A DNA stretch of 64,000 bases from Phycisphaeraceae bacterium. GTDB lineage: Bacteria; Planctomycetota; Phycisphaerae; Phycisphaerales; UBA1924. Positions 44,701-52,639 of the stretch are shown here, in pieces. The notes beneath the pieces are model-generated. The model did no database searches and had not been told where the DNA came from. It saw only the letters and a program-made list of their open reading frames with translations. The position numbers and the translations under genes are program-made. The stretch covers positions 62,001-126,000 of the forward strand of contig JAJTHN010000019.1 in assembly GCA_021297895.1 (NCBI GenBank), read 5' to 3'. The stretch's first letter is position 1; each line of letters opens with the position of its first letter.

Positions 44701-45984
44701 TTACTGTCCCGGACCAAACGCGGGTGCCCGAAGCGTTGTAAAGAGTCCTATACCGTCGGATCGCGACAGCCCCAGAGCCTGAAGACGACGCTCGATCGCC
44801 TCATCGAGTTCGGGCACCGCCGACTCGCCGTTGCCGGGAAAGACCTCTGTTGCGGGAGCCTGCACAAGCCATGACGCCAGCGTGCTCCAGTCGCCGATCC
44901 ATTCGGCCGCGGCGTCGGAGGGCATGGCGTTGGCGACGGTGGCGAGTCGGCCATCCCAGACCGCCCAGCGCGGACCCTCGTCGGTGCGCAGGACGACTCC
45001 GTGCTCATCGACACCCCCGGGACTCAGGACCAGGCCCCCAGCCGCGAGCACGCGCGAGTCGGTCGCGAGATGAATGATGCGTTGAACATCGCCCGGGCCG
45101 ATGCGACCGGAGTAAAACCGACGCTCGCCACCAGCCGCGGCGAAGCGGCTCAGAAGGCCGTCGGACCAGAGCACGACCACATTCGGCGATAGCGACTCCT
45201 TCTCGCCCGGGTGCGCAGTCGCGCTGACGAGCGCGAGCACCATCGCGGGTTCCGCAGGGGGCATCCCGCCGCCGATGCGCGGTGAAGCATCGGTGGCCGC
45301 GCTGTCGGCGACCTCGATCGCCCAGCGAACAACCCGCAGCCAGTCGGCGTCCGGGTGAGTCGCCAATCGCTCGCGCGCTGAGCGAGCCAACGAGGAATCT
45401 GCGTGATCCGCCCGCAGCCCTGCGCCCGCGATCATCAGTTCGGCCTCGATCGTGCTCCACGCGCGCCGGATCTCCGTATCGGCATCCGTCTCGGCGCTCT
45501 GCGATCCGATGGCGTCGCCAGCGGCCGCGGCCTCATCCGGAGCCGGCACCGCGCGCGAGGCCTTTGCGGTGAGCATGACGGATCGACCCTGCCCGACGAT
45601 CGCGAGCGCACTGATTGCTCCAAGACTTGACGATTTGTGTCCACTGTTCGCAAGCTGCGTAAGCCACGGCGTCCGAGACACCCGCCTCGCCAGGGCGATC
45701 GTCTCATGGCTGCGGCCCGCGAGCACACCGCCGGAGAGCGGGCCGAAACCGATGCGCATGCATAAGCCGTCCCGCCAGAGAACGACGAGAGGGCGGCGCG
45801 CCGCCGAGTCGCTTGCGAGATGGTCCGGATCGCTGACGATTACCGACCACTCGTCCGCAAGTTGTGCTGCGTCTGCCGACATGACGCGGGCGACAGCCGC
45901 GCCTTGGGTGGCGGCTGGCGATGCACACCCCGCCGCGATCGACGAGAAGGCCAGTGTTGTCGCAGCGACTACATACCTTCGCAT
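44701..45984 (-). CDS. Two-lobed hypothetical lipoprotein A
   Basis: The ATG at 45984 has GGAG 6 bases upstream and gives a lipoprotein signal (VVAATTLAFSSIAAGCASPA). The mature protein of about 405 residues has two related lobes. Each opens with a strand like PLVVLWRDGLCMR or VVVLWSDGLLSRF and continues into a helix-strand segment (ETIALARRVSRTPWL; VQRIIHLATDSRVLAAGG). The gene at 47166-48509 shares the same design. No family is recognised. It is preceded by repeat D3. Confidence 0.76.
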   Translation of the reverse strand: MRRYVVAATTLAFSSIAAGCASPAATQGAAVARVMSADAAQLADEWSVIVSDPDHLASDSAARRPLVVLWRDGLCMRIGFGPLSGGVLAGRSHETIALARRVSRTPWLTQLANSGHKSSSLGAISALAIVGQGRSVMLTAKASRAVPAPDEAAAAGDAIGSQSAETDADTEIRRAWSTIEAELMIAGAGLRADHADSSLARSARERLATHPDADWLRVVRWAIEVADSAATDASPRIGGGMPPAEPAMVLALVSATAHPGEKESLSPNVVVLWSDGLLSRFAAAGGERRFYSGRIGPGDVQRIIHLATDSRVLAAGGLVLSPGGVDEHGVVLRTDEGPRWAVWDGRLATVANAMPSDAAAEWIGDWSTLASWLVQAPATEVFPGNGESAVPELDEAIERRLQALGLSRSDGIGLFTTLRAPAFGPGQ

Positions 45985-46049
45985 GGCTTCTCCACCACCT
46001 GAGTGCTCGTCGGAAACTCGGGAGTCTGGCGCCGCGTGAATCTCGTGTC

Positions 46050-46204
46050 GTGCCACCGGTTCGTGGCTTGGGGGGTGGCGACGAAGCGGTGCGTTCTATC
46101 CTGGCGGGTTCGATCAGCTTGGGCTCGAATGCATGCTCGGTTGTCCAGCGGAGTGGACTCTACCCCGTTCCCCGTGGCGTCGGTGGCACGGGACCGGTGC
46201 CGCT
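46050..46204. repeat. Dispersed ~150 bp repeat, copy D3
   Basis: Starts GTGCCACCGGTTCG, contains GGGTTCGATCAGCTTGGGCT and TTGTCC, ends GTGGCACGGGACCGGTGCCG. The two ends form imperfect terminal inverted repeats. It lies between two minus-strand genes. Confidence 0.88.
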
Positions 46205-46213
46205 CGCTCCCGA

Positions 46214-46930
46214 TCACTTGCCCTTGGGTGGATCGGCTCGGGCCGGACTGATGATCACCGGGAGCGACAGTCGCAGAATCATCCGCCCCCGACCGCCGTC
46301 AACGACCGCAACTGGATCAATATCAGTGCGAGACGTGATGGTCTCGCGAGGTAGGCGATAAATATCAAACTGCACTACATCGCCCGCTGAGACGGAGTCT
46401 AGTGCATAATGTGCTAGACTGGGATTGTCGTCGGGGCCGTTCGGCGTGACCATAATCCCCATAAATTGCCACATGACCCACGGTCCGCTCGCGCGGAATG
46501 CGGTCCCGTCGGGCCGCTCTGCCGAAACGACGCCAACATACCAGAACTGATCGTCTCCATAATCCCACGATAAACGCAGCGAGATCTTGTCTGCGCTTTC
46601 GACGAACAGCGTCCCGGCAGCGGCTTCTTGGAGAAGCCGACCGGCGAGCACGGACGGAAAACCGTCTTGTCTGAGCGTGCCCCCTCCGGCGGCAATGGCG
46701 CTGCGTTGAGCCACCAGTTCTCTAATGGCGGCGTCATTGGCTCGCTTCTGGAAGAGCTCTCTGAGAGCGTCTTGCGTGAGCTTGGCGGCCCAGGCTTGAT
46801 TCGCCGCGGGATCCTTGAGTGGCCGATTCATCGCAAGCGTCAAGCCTGCACCCGAATATGCGAGCAGGAAGCAAAGCGCCATCCAGCCGAGCGAGCGAAA
46901 CCTGCGATCTACAAGCTGTTTGTCGAGCAC
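46214..46930 (-). CDS. Hypothetical membrane-anchored protein
   Basis: The GTG at 46930 is 7 bases after GGAG and gives 238 residues with one N-terminal helix (GWMALCFLLAYSGAGLTLA). The remaining part is extracytoplasmic and mixed alpha/beta (DALRELFQKRANDAAIREL, FWYVGVVSAERPDGTAF, GRMILRLSLPVIISP). The long upstream open frame is rejected because it runs through repeat D4. It has somewhat lower GC than its neighbours. No family is recognised. Confidence 0.7.
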   Translation of the reverse strand: MLDKQLVDRRFRSLGWMALCFLLAYSGAGLTLAMNRPLKDPAANQAWAAKLTQDALRELFQKRANDAAIRELVAQRSAIAAGGGTLRQDGFPSVLAGRLLQEAAAGTLFVESADKISLRLSWDYGDDQFWYVGVVSAERPDGTAFRASGPWVMWQFMGIMVTPNGPDDNPSLAHYALDSVSAGDVVQFDIYRLPRETITSRTDIDPVAVVDGGRGRMILRLSLPVIISPARADPPKGK

Positions 46931-46975
46931 GGTTGAACTCCATGAGCGGACGGGTGCGAGTTGCCGGTTTCGTAC

Positions 46976-47130
46976 CTGAATGTCCCGCCGACTCGTCGGG
47001 CGTGCCGGGCGGTGTAGATGAGTCAGTGCGGTTCGGTTGCGGGGTCGATCAGCACGGGCTCGGGTCCTTGGTCGTGGGTCCGGTGGCCTGCAGTCCACGG
47101 CAGAGTCCCCGAGGGCGATGTGATGGTTCC
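46976..47130. repeat. Dispersed ~150 bp repeat, copy D4
   Basis: Matches the family at GACTCGTCGGG, GGGGTCGATCAGCACGGGCT, TCCTTGGTCG and the end GGTTCCGGTGC, but is more diverged than D3 and D5. Confidence 0.72.
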
Positions 47131-47165
47131 GGTGCAACACTCCCGAGACGCAGAGTTCGACGCTC

Positions 47166-48509
47166 TCATCGCCCGTGTTGTTCCATCAGCCACTCGAAAG
47201 CGTCTTCAGGCATCGCGCCTGCCTCGTTGAGCCCTTCTGCGCGGAGCCTCTGCTGGACCTTCTCCAGCAGCGGTGGCGGGGTGTTGGCGTAGAGCATCTC
47301 ATCGGTGAATGGCACAAGCGGCGCTTCCTGCAGGAACAGGCTCAGCACGTCCCATTCGCCGCTCCACACGCCCAGGTCGATGCCGGCGATGCTCGTCCGC
47401 GGCGCGAGCCGGTCCTCGTCCCAAAGCGCCACGCGCGTTTCCCCGGCTTCGCGTAACGCCATGAGTGCCGGTCTGCGGCCGTTATCAACGGCGAACACCG
47501 CAGATCGGGCGAATATCGGCGAGCGACGTGCCTTCGCGAAGATGCGGGCCGTGACCGTCGCTGAAAGAACCCCATAGCCCTGCTTCAACGATCCGCCGCG
47601 AGCGGGTGCGTCGTCCCGAGAGTTCACCCAAACCCGCTGATCCGTTGCCGAGATCAGGCCGTCTTCCCAAAGCAGCACCGCGACCGCCCGGTCCCAACTC
47701 GCGTTGTCATCGAGCGTGCGCACAAACGCGAGCACCGCAGGATTCGGATTCCCGGGGCGCCGATCGACCGCGTGGCGCTGAGGCTCATCAAGGCGAGCTC
47801 TGGCCTCGGCCAGCAGGGCCGCATCGCTCGGCCCGGAGCGGACCGCCGTATAGGCGTGCGCGAAGATCGACCGCACCTGGTTCCAGTCACGAACGAACTG
47901 GTCCGCGTCATCGGATGGTCCGTCGGGGCTGAGCCACGCACCCCACAGCAGGCCAGCCGGCTGGTCACGATACTGGCCGTCCGAGACGATAGATCGGATG
48001 CTCCCGTCCCAGCCGACTTTGCGCATCGTGCCGCCCATCGAGACTCGGAGAAAGGCGGTGCTGCCGACATGCGACTGATTCACCGGCGGACCCTTCAGCA
48101 ACCGTGAGAGAGCAGGGCTGGACGCCAATCGCTCGGCCAATGCCATGGTCTCGGCAGAACGATCGACGAACATCATTCGGCAGGCACGCGACCCGCAAAG
48201 GTCGATCTCTGCTACGCAAAGCCCGTCGGCCCAGATATACATGGTCGGTGGATAGTCGCGATTCGCCCCGCCACCGCGGCCGCCACCGCCGCCCAGATGG
48301 AACTCCGCGTGTTCGAACTCGCCCAGTGATTTATTGCCATCACGCCCGGCAACTTCAGCCGCGGCCCCCGGGGCTGTCTGAACAGCGGACGGCTCCTCTG
48401 CCGGCGCGGTTGCGACGAGCGCATGCTGCCCGCAGCCGCCCATCAGAAGGCACGCCAGAAGCAGCGAGGTGAATGGAGGATTACGACGGTGGATCCGATT
48501 CGCCATCAT
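47166..48509 (-). CDS. Two-lobed hypothetical lipoprotein B
   Basis: The ATG at 48509 (or the adjacent one at 48506, 7 bases after GGAG) gives a lipoprotein signal ending LLLACLLMGGCGQ. The mature protein is about 425 residues and parallels lipoprotein A: lobe one opens MYIWADGLCVAEIDL with ETMALAERLASSPAL; lobe two opens VAVLLWEDGLISAT and later has ETRVALWDEDRL and GEWDVLSLFLQEAPLVPF. An Ala/Gly-rich segment (GGGGGRGGG) precedes lobe one. Function unknown. It lies between repeats D4 and D5. Confidence 0.76.
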   Translation of the reverse strand: MMANRIHRRNPPFTSLLLACLLMGGCGQHALVATAPAEEPSAVQTAPGAAAEVAGRDGNKSLGEFEHAEFHLGGGGGRGGGANRDYPPTMYIWADGLCVAEIDLCGSRACRMMFVDRSAETMALAERLASSPALSRLLKGPPVNQSHVGSTAFLRVSMGGTMRKVGWDGSIRSIVSDGQYRDQPAGLLWGAWLSPDGPSDDADQFVRDWNQVRSIFAHAYTAVRSGPSDAALLAEARARLDEPQRHAVDRRPGNPNPAVLAFVRTLDDNASWDRAVAVLLWEDGLISATDQRVWVNSRDDAPARGGSLKQGYGVLSATVTARIFAKARRSPIFARSAVFAVDNGRRPALMALREAGETRVALWDEDRLAPRTSIAGIDLGVWSGEWDVLSLFLQEAPLVPFTDEMLYANTPPPLLEKVQQRLRAEGLNEAGAMPEDAFEWLMEQHGR

Positions 48510-48865
48510 GCATCTCCAGCAGCGAAGGAGCTTGGGGCCGCAAGTCCGCTCAGGGGGCGTGGCCCGGGTTCCCCTCTTTGGCGTGCCACCGGTTTGTCGG
48601 GCTTGGGGGGTGGCGATGAACCGGCGCATTCTTGCTTTGGGTCGATCAAGGTGGGCTCGAGTCCTTGTTCGCTTGTGTGCCGACATCAACTTTACGCCAG
48701 AGACCGTGGAGTCGGTGGCTCGGGGCCGGTGCCGTGCCCGCGACATGATGGCCGAGCTCATGCGATCTCGCCCTGCCCCTGCATCAACACGGGGCTGATT
48801 CGTTGTTCGCAGGCCAAGCGGCACGGAGTCGGCGACAACCCGTGCGATCGGCGTCGCATCCCAAG
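48510..48865. other. Intergenic gap with repeat D5 and a possible partial copy
   Basis: No gene is seen. Repeat D5 takes up the centre. At 48780-48840 a shorter stretch (CAACACGGGGCTGATTCGTT, then GGAGTCGGCGACA) looks like an incomplete second copy. Confidence 0.5.
48582..48740. repeat. Dispersed ~150 bp repeat, copy D5
   Basis: Starts GTGCCACCGGTTTGTCGGGC, contains GGTCGATCAAGGTGGGCTCG and AGTCCTTGTTCG, ends GTGGCTCGGGGCCGGTGCCG. It is one of the best-preserved copies. Confidence 0.88.
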
Positions 48866-49579
48866 TCACACGGCTCTGCCGCTTGAGAGATGAAAGACAC
48901 GCTTCGGCGACAAGCGGAGAATTGCACATCCGGCTACCGCGAGTGCGATGCTCAAGGGCACGAACACAAACTCCGGCCCCCTGGAAAAGACGACGTCTGC
49001 ATTCTCGCCAGCGAGGATCATTCGCGCGAGTGGTTCAGCCGTCATGTCTGCGTTGCCCCATCCAGGATAGTCTTCCGAATATCGGATCACCGATCTCGCG
49101 GCGAAATCATGAATGTCACTCCACAGAGCACCGTCGGTGTACAACGCCAAGCACCCGCTCGACGGCGGGCTCTCCCGAGAAAGCCGCAGTCTATAAAAGA
49201 CGCCACGAACCAAGTGCTCTCCAAATGGAGTCGCTCCCATATAAACCCGGAACACACAGCTACCATCTGCGGCCGATGTTGAATCAAACCCGATTTCTGC
49301 AGAGATGAACTTCATGCCGCTTGAGTCAATACACACAGTGCCAAGATCGCGGTCTGGCCCCGGTCGAAGATAGTTCGGTCTTCCAAGAACCAAGTTCTCG
49401 AGCCCGCTCAGCCGGAGTGCAAGCGGTACACGCTGTCCCGCACTTAAACCCAGAACAAAACCAAGAGCACAAAGCAGCAAACATAAAGAGACAGTTATCC
49501 CAAGCACCTTTCGCACAGCCGACAATCGGGGCAGCACTCCGGTCACATCGCAACGTATTGGGTTGTTCTTGTTGAGCAT
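48866..49579 (-). CDS. Hypothetical membrane protein with helices at both ends
   Basis: The ATG at 49579 gives 237 residues; GGGAG lies 10 bases upstream and a TTG two codons earlier is the alternative. Helix one (VLGITVSLCLLLCALGFVLG) is near the N-terminus and helix two (FVFVPLSIALAVAGCAIL) near the C-terminus, with about 150 residues between that are probably outside the membrane. No domain is recognised. The DNA is less GC-rich than the surrounding genes. It lies between repeats D5 and D6. Confidence 0.7.
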   Translation of the reverse strand: MLNKNNPIRCDVTGVLPRLSAVRKVLGITVSLCLLLCALGFVLGLSAGQRVPLALRLSGLENLVLGRPNYLRPGPDRDLGTVCIDSSGMKFISAEIGFDSTSAADGSCVFRVYMGATPFGEHLVRGVFYRLRLSRESPPSSGCLALYTDGALWSDIHDFAARSVIRYSEDYPGWGNADMTAEPLARMILAGENADVVFSRGPEFVFVPLSIALAVAGCAILRLSPKRVFHLSSGRAV

Positions 49580-49602
49580 ACACAATCAACTCCCTCGGGG
49601 CG

Positions 49603-49770
49603 TGGCACCGGTATCCGTCATCGATGCGTTACCGGTTCGTCGAGCTTGGGGGTGGTGGTGGGGTGGGGGGGCGAACCGGTGCGTTCATGCTTGCGGGTTC
49701 GGTCAGCATGGGCTCGATTCCTTGGTCCGTTGTCCGGTGGTACCGGCTCCGTGCCGTCGAGTCGGTGCCG
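49603..49770. repeat. Dispersed ~150 bp repeat, copy D6
   Basis: Contains TTACCGGTTCGTCGAGCTTG, GAACCGGTGCGTTCATGCTT, GTCAGCATGGGCTCGATTCC and GTTGTCCGG. A G-rich tract (GGTGGTGGTGGGGTGGGGGG) is expanded near its left end. Confidence 0.85.
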
Positions 49771-49800
49771 CGAGAGCGGAGTCATGTCGCCCTTGGTCCT

Positions 49801-50814
49801 TTAGAAACCGAACCCACACTCGGGACATCGTGCGGCTGTCACCCCAGAAGAGTCGAGCGTCTTTGAACGAGCCCATCGGGCAATCCGAAGTCCGCATCGC
49901 AAGACTGGGGAACTCAACAGTGCTCGCATCAGGATCGCCAGCGCGAGCGAGACGGCGACTGATGGAGCCCGGAACACTGGCGCCTCGCGATACTCAGAAC
50001 TGAACTGTCGGTGCCCAAAGTTGGGTACAAAGGCTTCAATTGCAAAGTAAATACTTCGCTTGCGACCCCGGTCCTCACTCCGAACAAGTCGAATCTCGGA
50101 CTCCGAAATGAGCAACGCCCAAGCGGGCGATGAGCCGGGCTCAGGCGGCGTTTTGAAGCACAGGTCAAGCTGCGCGGACCCAAGTCCGAAGACGCCGACT
50201 TCGACAAGAAGCCACACGATCGCGATGACCGTCGTTCGAGCAGCCCTCCAGCCCCAGGTGTGGGTCCATCGATTCTTCGCGGCACCTTGATGAAGGTTCG
50301 GGCTCGGCGATTTCACATGTGCTGGCTCCGCCTGAATCAGCAGCGGATACCCGCATCGCACGCAGCATCCACGAGAACGATTGCGTCGGTGCGTCCGGAG
50401 CAACCACAGCGAGCACACAACAACCCCAAAGGCGAATACCAAAGGCCCAATCCCGACTCTTGCACGAACGTCAATCGGCCCACCCTCGCCATGGTCAAGC
50501 CGATTCAGTTCAACGCTGTACCACTTCCAATCTTCATCTGGTCGGTCTTCAGGTCGAGACGACTTCACCGATACATACGCCCAGGATCCCGACGGCTCGC
50601 GACCAGTCGCGGCCAAAGGCACAGAGACGATCAGGCTGCCGCGCCCGCCGCTAAGAGTCACAGACATGTCGAAGTCACCGACGGCAACGAGCGACTGGAA
50701 CCAAAACAACCGCGCAATCGCGTGGCCGCAAAGACCGAGGACGATGCAGACAAGGAGTGCTCCAAGCACTTTGCTCGGCAATCCCCGCGGACGAGCTGGG
50801 AGTCGGTTTGTCAT
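49801..50814 (-). CDS. Membrane protein with split CxxCGY ... CPECG zinc motif
   Basis: The ATG at 50814 gives 337 residues. The N-terminal half has a membrane helix (VLGALLVCIVLGLCGHAIA), a small beta domain and a second helix (PLVFAFGVVVCSLWLL), then CCVRCGYPL. The C-terminal half repeats the plan: helices VIAIVWLLVEVGVFGLG and APSVAVSLALAILMRAL, ending in RCPECGFGF. Planctomycete proteins often end in a compact CxxCGYxL...CPECG motif; here its two halves are about 150 residues apart, with one at the end of each half. This may be a fusion of two related units or a deletion product. Confidence 0.72.
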   Translation of the reverse strand: MTNRLPARPRGLPSKVLGALLVCIVLGLCGHAIARLFWFQSLVAVGDFDMSVTLSGGRGSLIVSVPLAATGREPSGSWAYVSVKSSRPEDRPDEDWKWYSVELNRLDHGEGGPIDVRARVGIGPLVFAFGVVVCSLWLLRTHRRNRSRGCCVRCGYPLLIQAEPAHVKSPSPNLHQGAAKNRWTHTWGWRAARTTVIAIVWLLVEVGVFGLGSAQLDLCFKTPPEPGSSPAWALLISESEIRLVRSEDRGRKRSIYFAIEAFVPNFGHRQFSSEYREAPVFRAPSVAVSLALAILMRALLSSPVLRCGLRIARWARSKTLDSSGVTAARCPECGFGF

Positions 50815-50883
50815 GAGCTCCAACACAGGATGAACTCTTCCGCAACTGGTCCGCTCGATCGTTCTTTGATTCAATAACGGTGT

Positions 50884-51010
50884 GGCGCCGGCATCCCCTT
50901 TCGGTGGGCTACCGGTCCGTCGAGATTGAGGAGTGGGGACGAACCGGTGCGTTCTTGCTTGGGGGTTCGATCACCACGACGACTGGTCCTTGTTCGCGGG
51001 ATTGGGTTCG
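50884..51010. repeat. Dispersed ~150 bp repeat, copy D7
   Basis: Contains GGGCTACCGGTCCGTCGAGA, GAACCGGTGCGTTCTTGCTT, GGGTTCGATCACC and GGTCCTTGTTCGCGG; the right terminal part is missing. Confidence 0.8.
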
Positions 51011-51039
51011 CCGTGGGGTTCAACGCGTCCCCCCCAAGA

Positions 51040-51100
51040 CCCCCTCCGCCTCGAAGACTCGCCCCCCGCACCTCACTCGCTGAGCGGGGGGAGGATCTCG
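51040..51100 (+). repeat. Hairpin element copy 4, left of array 2
   Basis: CCCCCTCCGCCTCGAAGACT precedes a stem CCCCCCGC/GCGGGGGG, then AGGATCTCGG. It shares the left half with copies 3 and 5; the hairpin loop is enlarged. Confidence 0.75.
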
Positions 51101-51333
51101 GAGGGTCTTCGAGGAGAGTCTACAGGATTCCGGCGGCTTGGCGGCGGTGGAGCGGGTGGATTGGCAGTCGTTTCGCGGCGAGCGCTGGCGGGCGGGTGTC
51201 GGGGGGTGCGGGGCGGCGTGCGCGGGGCCGCGCGGGGGCTTCGCCGATGCGGCTTGGAGGGGTTCCGGGCCGCGCGCGCGGGCGTCCGATGGGCTTCGGA
51301 GGGTCTCCGATGAGGCTCGGAAGGGTTCCGAGC

Positions 51334-51660
51334 AGCGCGCGCGGAGCGGAAACGTGCATCTGCGGTCTTCCGAGCAGCGCGCGCGGAGGAAAAATGATCG
51401 TTTTTCGTCTCCAGAGCCTCATCGGAAGGCTTCAGGGCAGCGCGTGCGAAGCACATTCGTGCATTTTTAGTCCTCAGGACAGCGCGCGCGGAGCAAAGTG
51501 ATACGTTTTTACTCTCCAGAGCAGCGCGCGCGGAGTAAAAGCGATCATTTGTGCTCTCCAGAGCAGCGCGCGCGGAGTAAAAACGTGCATTTTTACTCCT
51601 CAGGGCAGCGCGCGCGGAGCACATTCGTGCATTTTTAGTCCTCAGGACCGCGCGCGCGAG
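51334..51660. repeat. Tandem array 2, 42 bp period (one 63 bp step)
   Basis: The core AGCGCGCGCGGAG recurs at 51334, 51376, 51439 (variant), 51481, 51523, 51564, 51607 and about 51648. The steps are 42 bases within one base, except for a single step of 63, so the basic period is 21. Between cores lie A/T-rich pieces such as TAAAAACGTGCATTTTTACT, themselves partly palindromic. On the minus strand the frame gives a basic 14-residue repeat (ARAALRTKNARMCS). More diverged units extend left to about 51240. Confidence 0.9.
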
Positions 51661-51852
51661 GCTCAGATGGGTGAATCGGGCTTCGTTTGGGGCTTCGGAA
51701 CGCCCCGCGCGGGGGCGAAATTGCGGCTGAACTGGCCGCGGATTCGACGCGGGCGCGGCGGCTGAGGGGAAACGACGAAGAGAACGGCGGGTGGACGTGG
51801 GGCGGAACGGGGGCGGGGAGGGGGTAAGACGGGGCGCGGCGGGGTCGGAAGA

Positions 51853-51909
51853 ACCCCCTCCGCCTCGAGGACTCGGCACCTCCCCCGTTGGGAAACGGGG
51901 GAGGAGCTT
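51853..51909 (+). repeat. Hairpin element copy 5, right of array 2
   Basis: CCCCCTCCGCCTCGAGGACT, CGGCACCTCCCCCGTT and GGGAAACGGGGGAGGAGCTT. It is the best match to copies 2 (inverted) and 3 (direct). A further GGGGGAGGAACTTGAGG lies just to the right. Confidence 0.83.
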
Positions 51910-51961
51910 GAGGCAACGGGGGAGGAACTTGAGGAAATGGGTGAGCAGCTTTCTGGCTCCG

Positions 51962-52036
51962 CCACTCTGCCACTGCGTCACTCTGCCACTGCGCCACTCC
52001 GCCACTGCGCCACCCTGCCACTGCGCCACTCCGCCG
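51962..52036. repeat. 8/16 bp tandem repeat
   Basis: About nine copies of an 8-base unit, alternating CCACTCYG and CCACTGCG, forming 16-base pairs. It lies about 95 bases before the start codon of the secreted protein at 52130. Confidence 0.9.
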
Positions 52037-52129
52037 TGCCGCGGACAGATCTGCGGCGGGATTCCGCTTGCAATTGGTCGGAGTGTGTGCGAGACTTGGC
52101 GACCGTCCACTCACCTCAGGAGTTCCCGC

Positions 52130-52639
52130 ATGCGTCCCATGGCTTCCGGATTGTTCGCTCTGGCGGCTCTTTCCCTGGCGAGCTCCGGCGCGATGGCGCA
52201 GAGCGGCGGCGGGTTTGACCTGTCGTGGAACACCATCGACGGCGGCGGAGGCACCTCCGTCGGCGGGATCTTCACGCTCTCGGGGACCATCGGCCAGCCC
52301 GATGCCGGCACCCCGATGACCGGCGGGATCTTCACCCTTTCCGGCGGCTTCTGGCCGGGGGCCGCGACCGCGCAGCCGACCGGCTGCTCGCCCGCGGATG
52401 TGACCAACACCGACGGCGACAACCCCGGCGTGCCCGATGGGGCCGTGGACAACGGCGACTTCAACGCCTTCTTCACCGCCTTCTTCCTGGCCGAGACCGA
52501 TCCGGCCCGGCTGCTGGCCGACATCGCCAACACCGATGGCGAGACGTACCTCGAAGGGGCCGGCGGGGATGGGACGATCGACAACGGCGACTTCAACGCG
52601 TTCTTCGCGTACTTCTTCCAGGGCTGCCCGCTGCCGTGA
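52130..52639 (+). CDS. Secreted protein with paired NGDFNAFF repeats
   Basis: AGGAG lies 7 bases before the ATG at 52130. The 169 residues start with a signal peptide (SGLFALAALSLASSGAMAQ). Two similar strand-rich pieces (GGTSVGGIFTLSGTIGQPDAG and GGIFTLSGGFWPG) follow. The C-terminal part holds two acidic repeats, TNTDGDN...DNGDFNAFFTAFF and TDGE...DNGDFNAFFAYFF, resembling the calcium-loop, dockerin-like tails common on planctomycete exported proteins. These are thought to mark sorting or anchoring. It has no operon partner; a possible promoter lies in the repeat-rich DNA upstream. Confidence 0.82.
   Translation: MRPMASGLFALAALSLASSGAMAQSGGGFDLSWNTIDGGGGTSVGGIFTLSGTIGQPDAGTPMTGGIFTLSGGFWPGAATAQPTGCSPADVTNTDGDNPGVPDGAVDNGDFNAFFTAFFLAETDPARLLADIANTDGETYLEGAGGDGTIDNGDFNAFFAYFFQGCPLP

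Larger units (their letters stand above)
50815..52129. other. 1.3 kb intergenic region with repeats
   Basis: No credible gene. From left to right it holds repeat D7, a hairpin element copy, a GC-rich stretch, tandem array 2, a further GC-rich stretch, a second hairpin element copy, an 8 bp tandem repeat and the promoter region of the secreted protein at 52130. Open frames through it are Arg/Ala/Ser-rich by-products. Confidence 0.7.

Noticed and set aside
46050-46204. tRNA-like GGTTCGATC and GCTCGAATGC in the dispersed repeat
   Set aside because: No acceptor, D or anticodon arm can be drawn around them.
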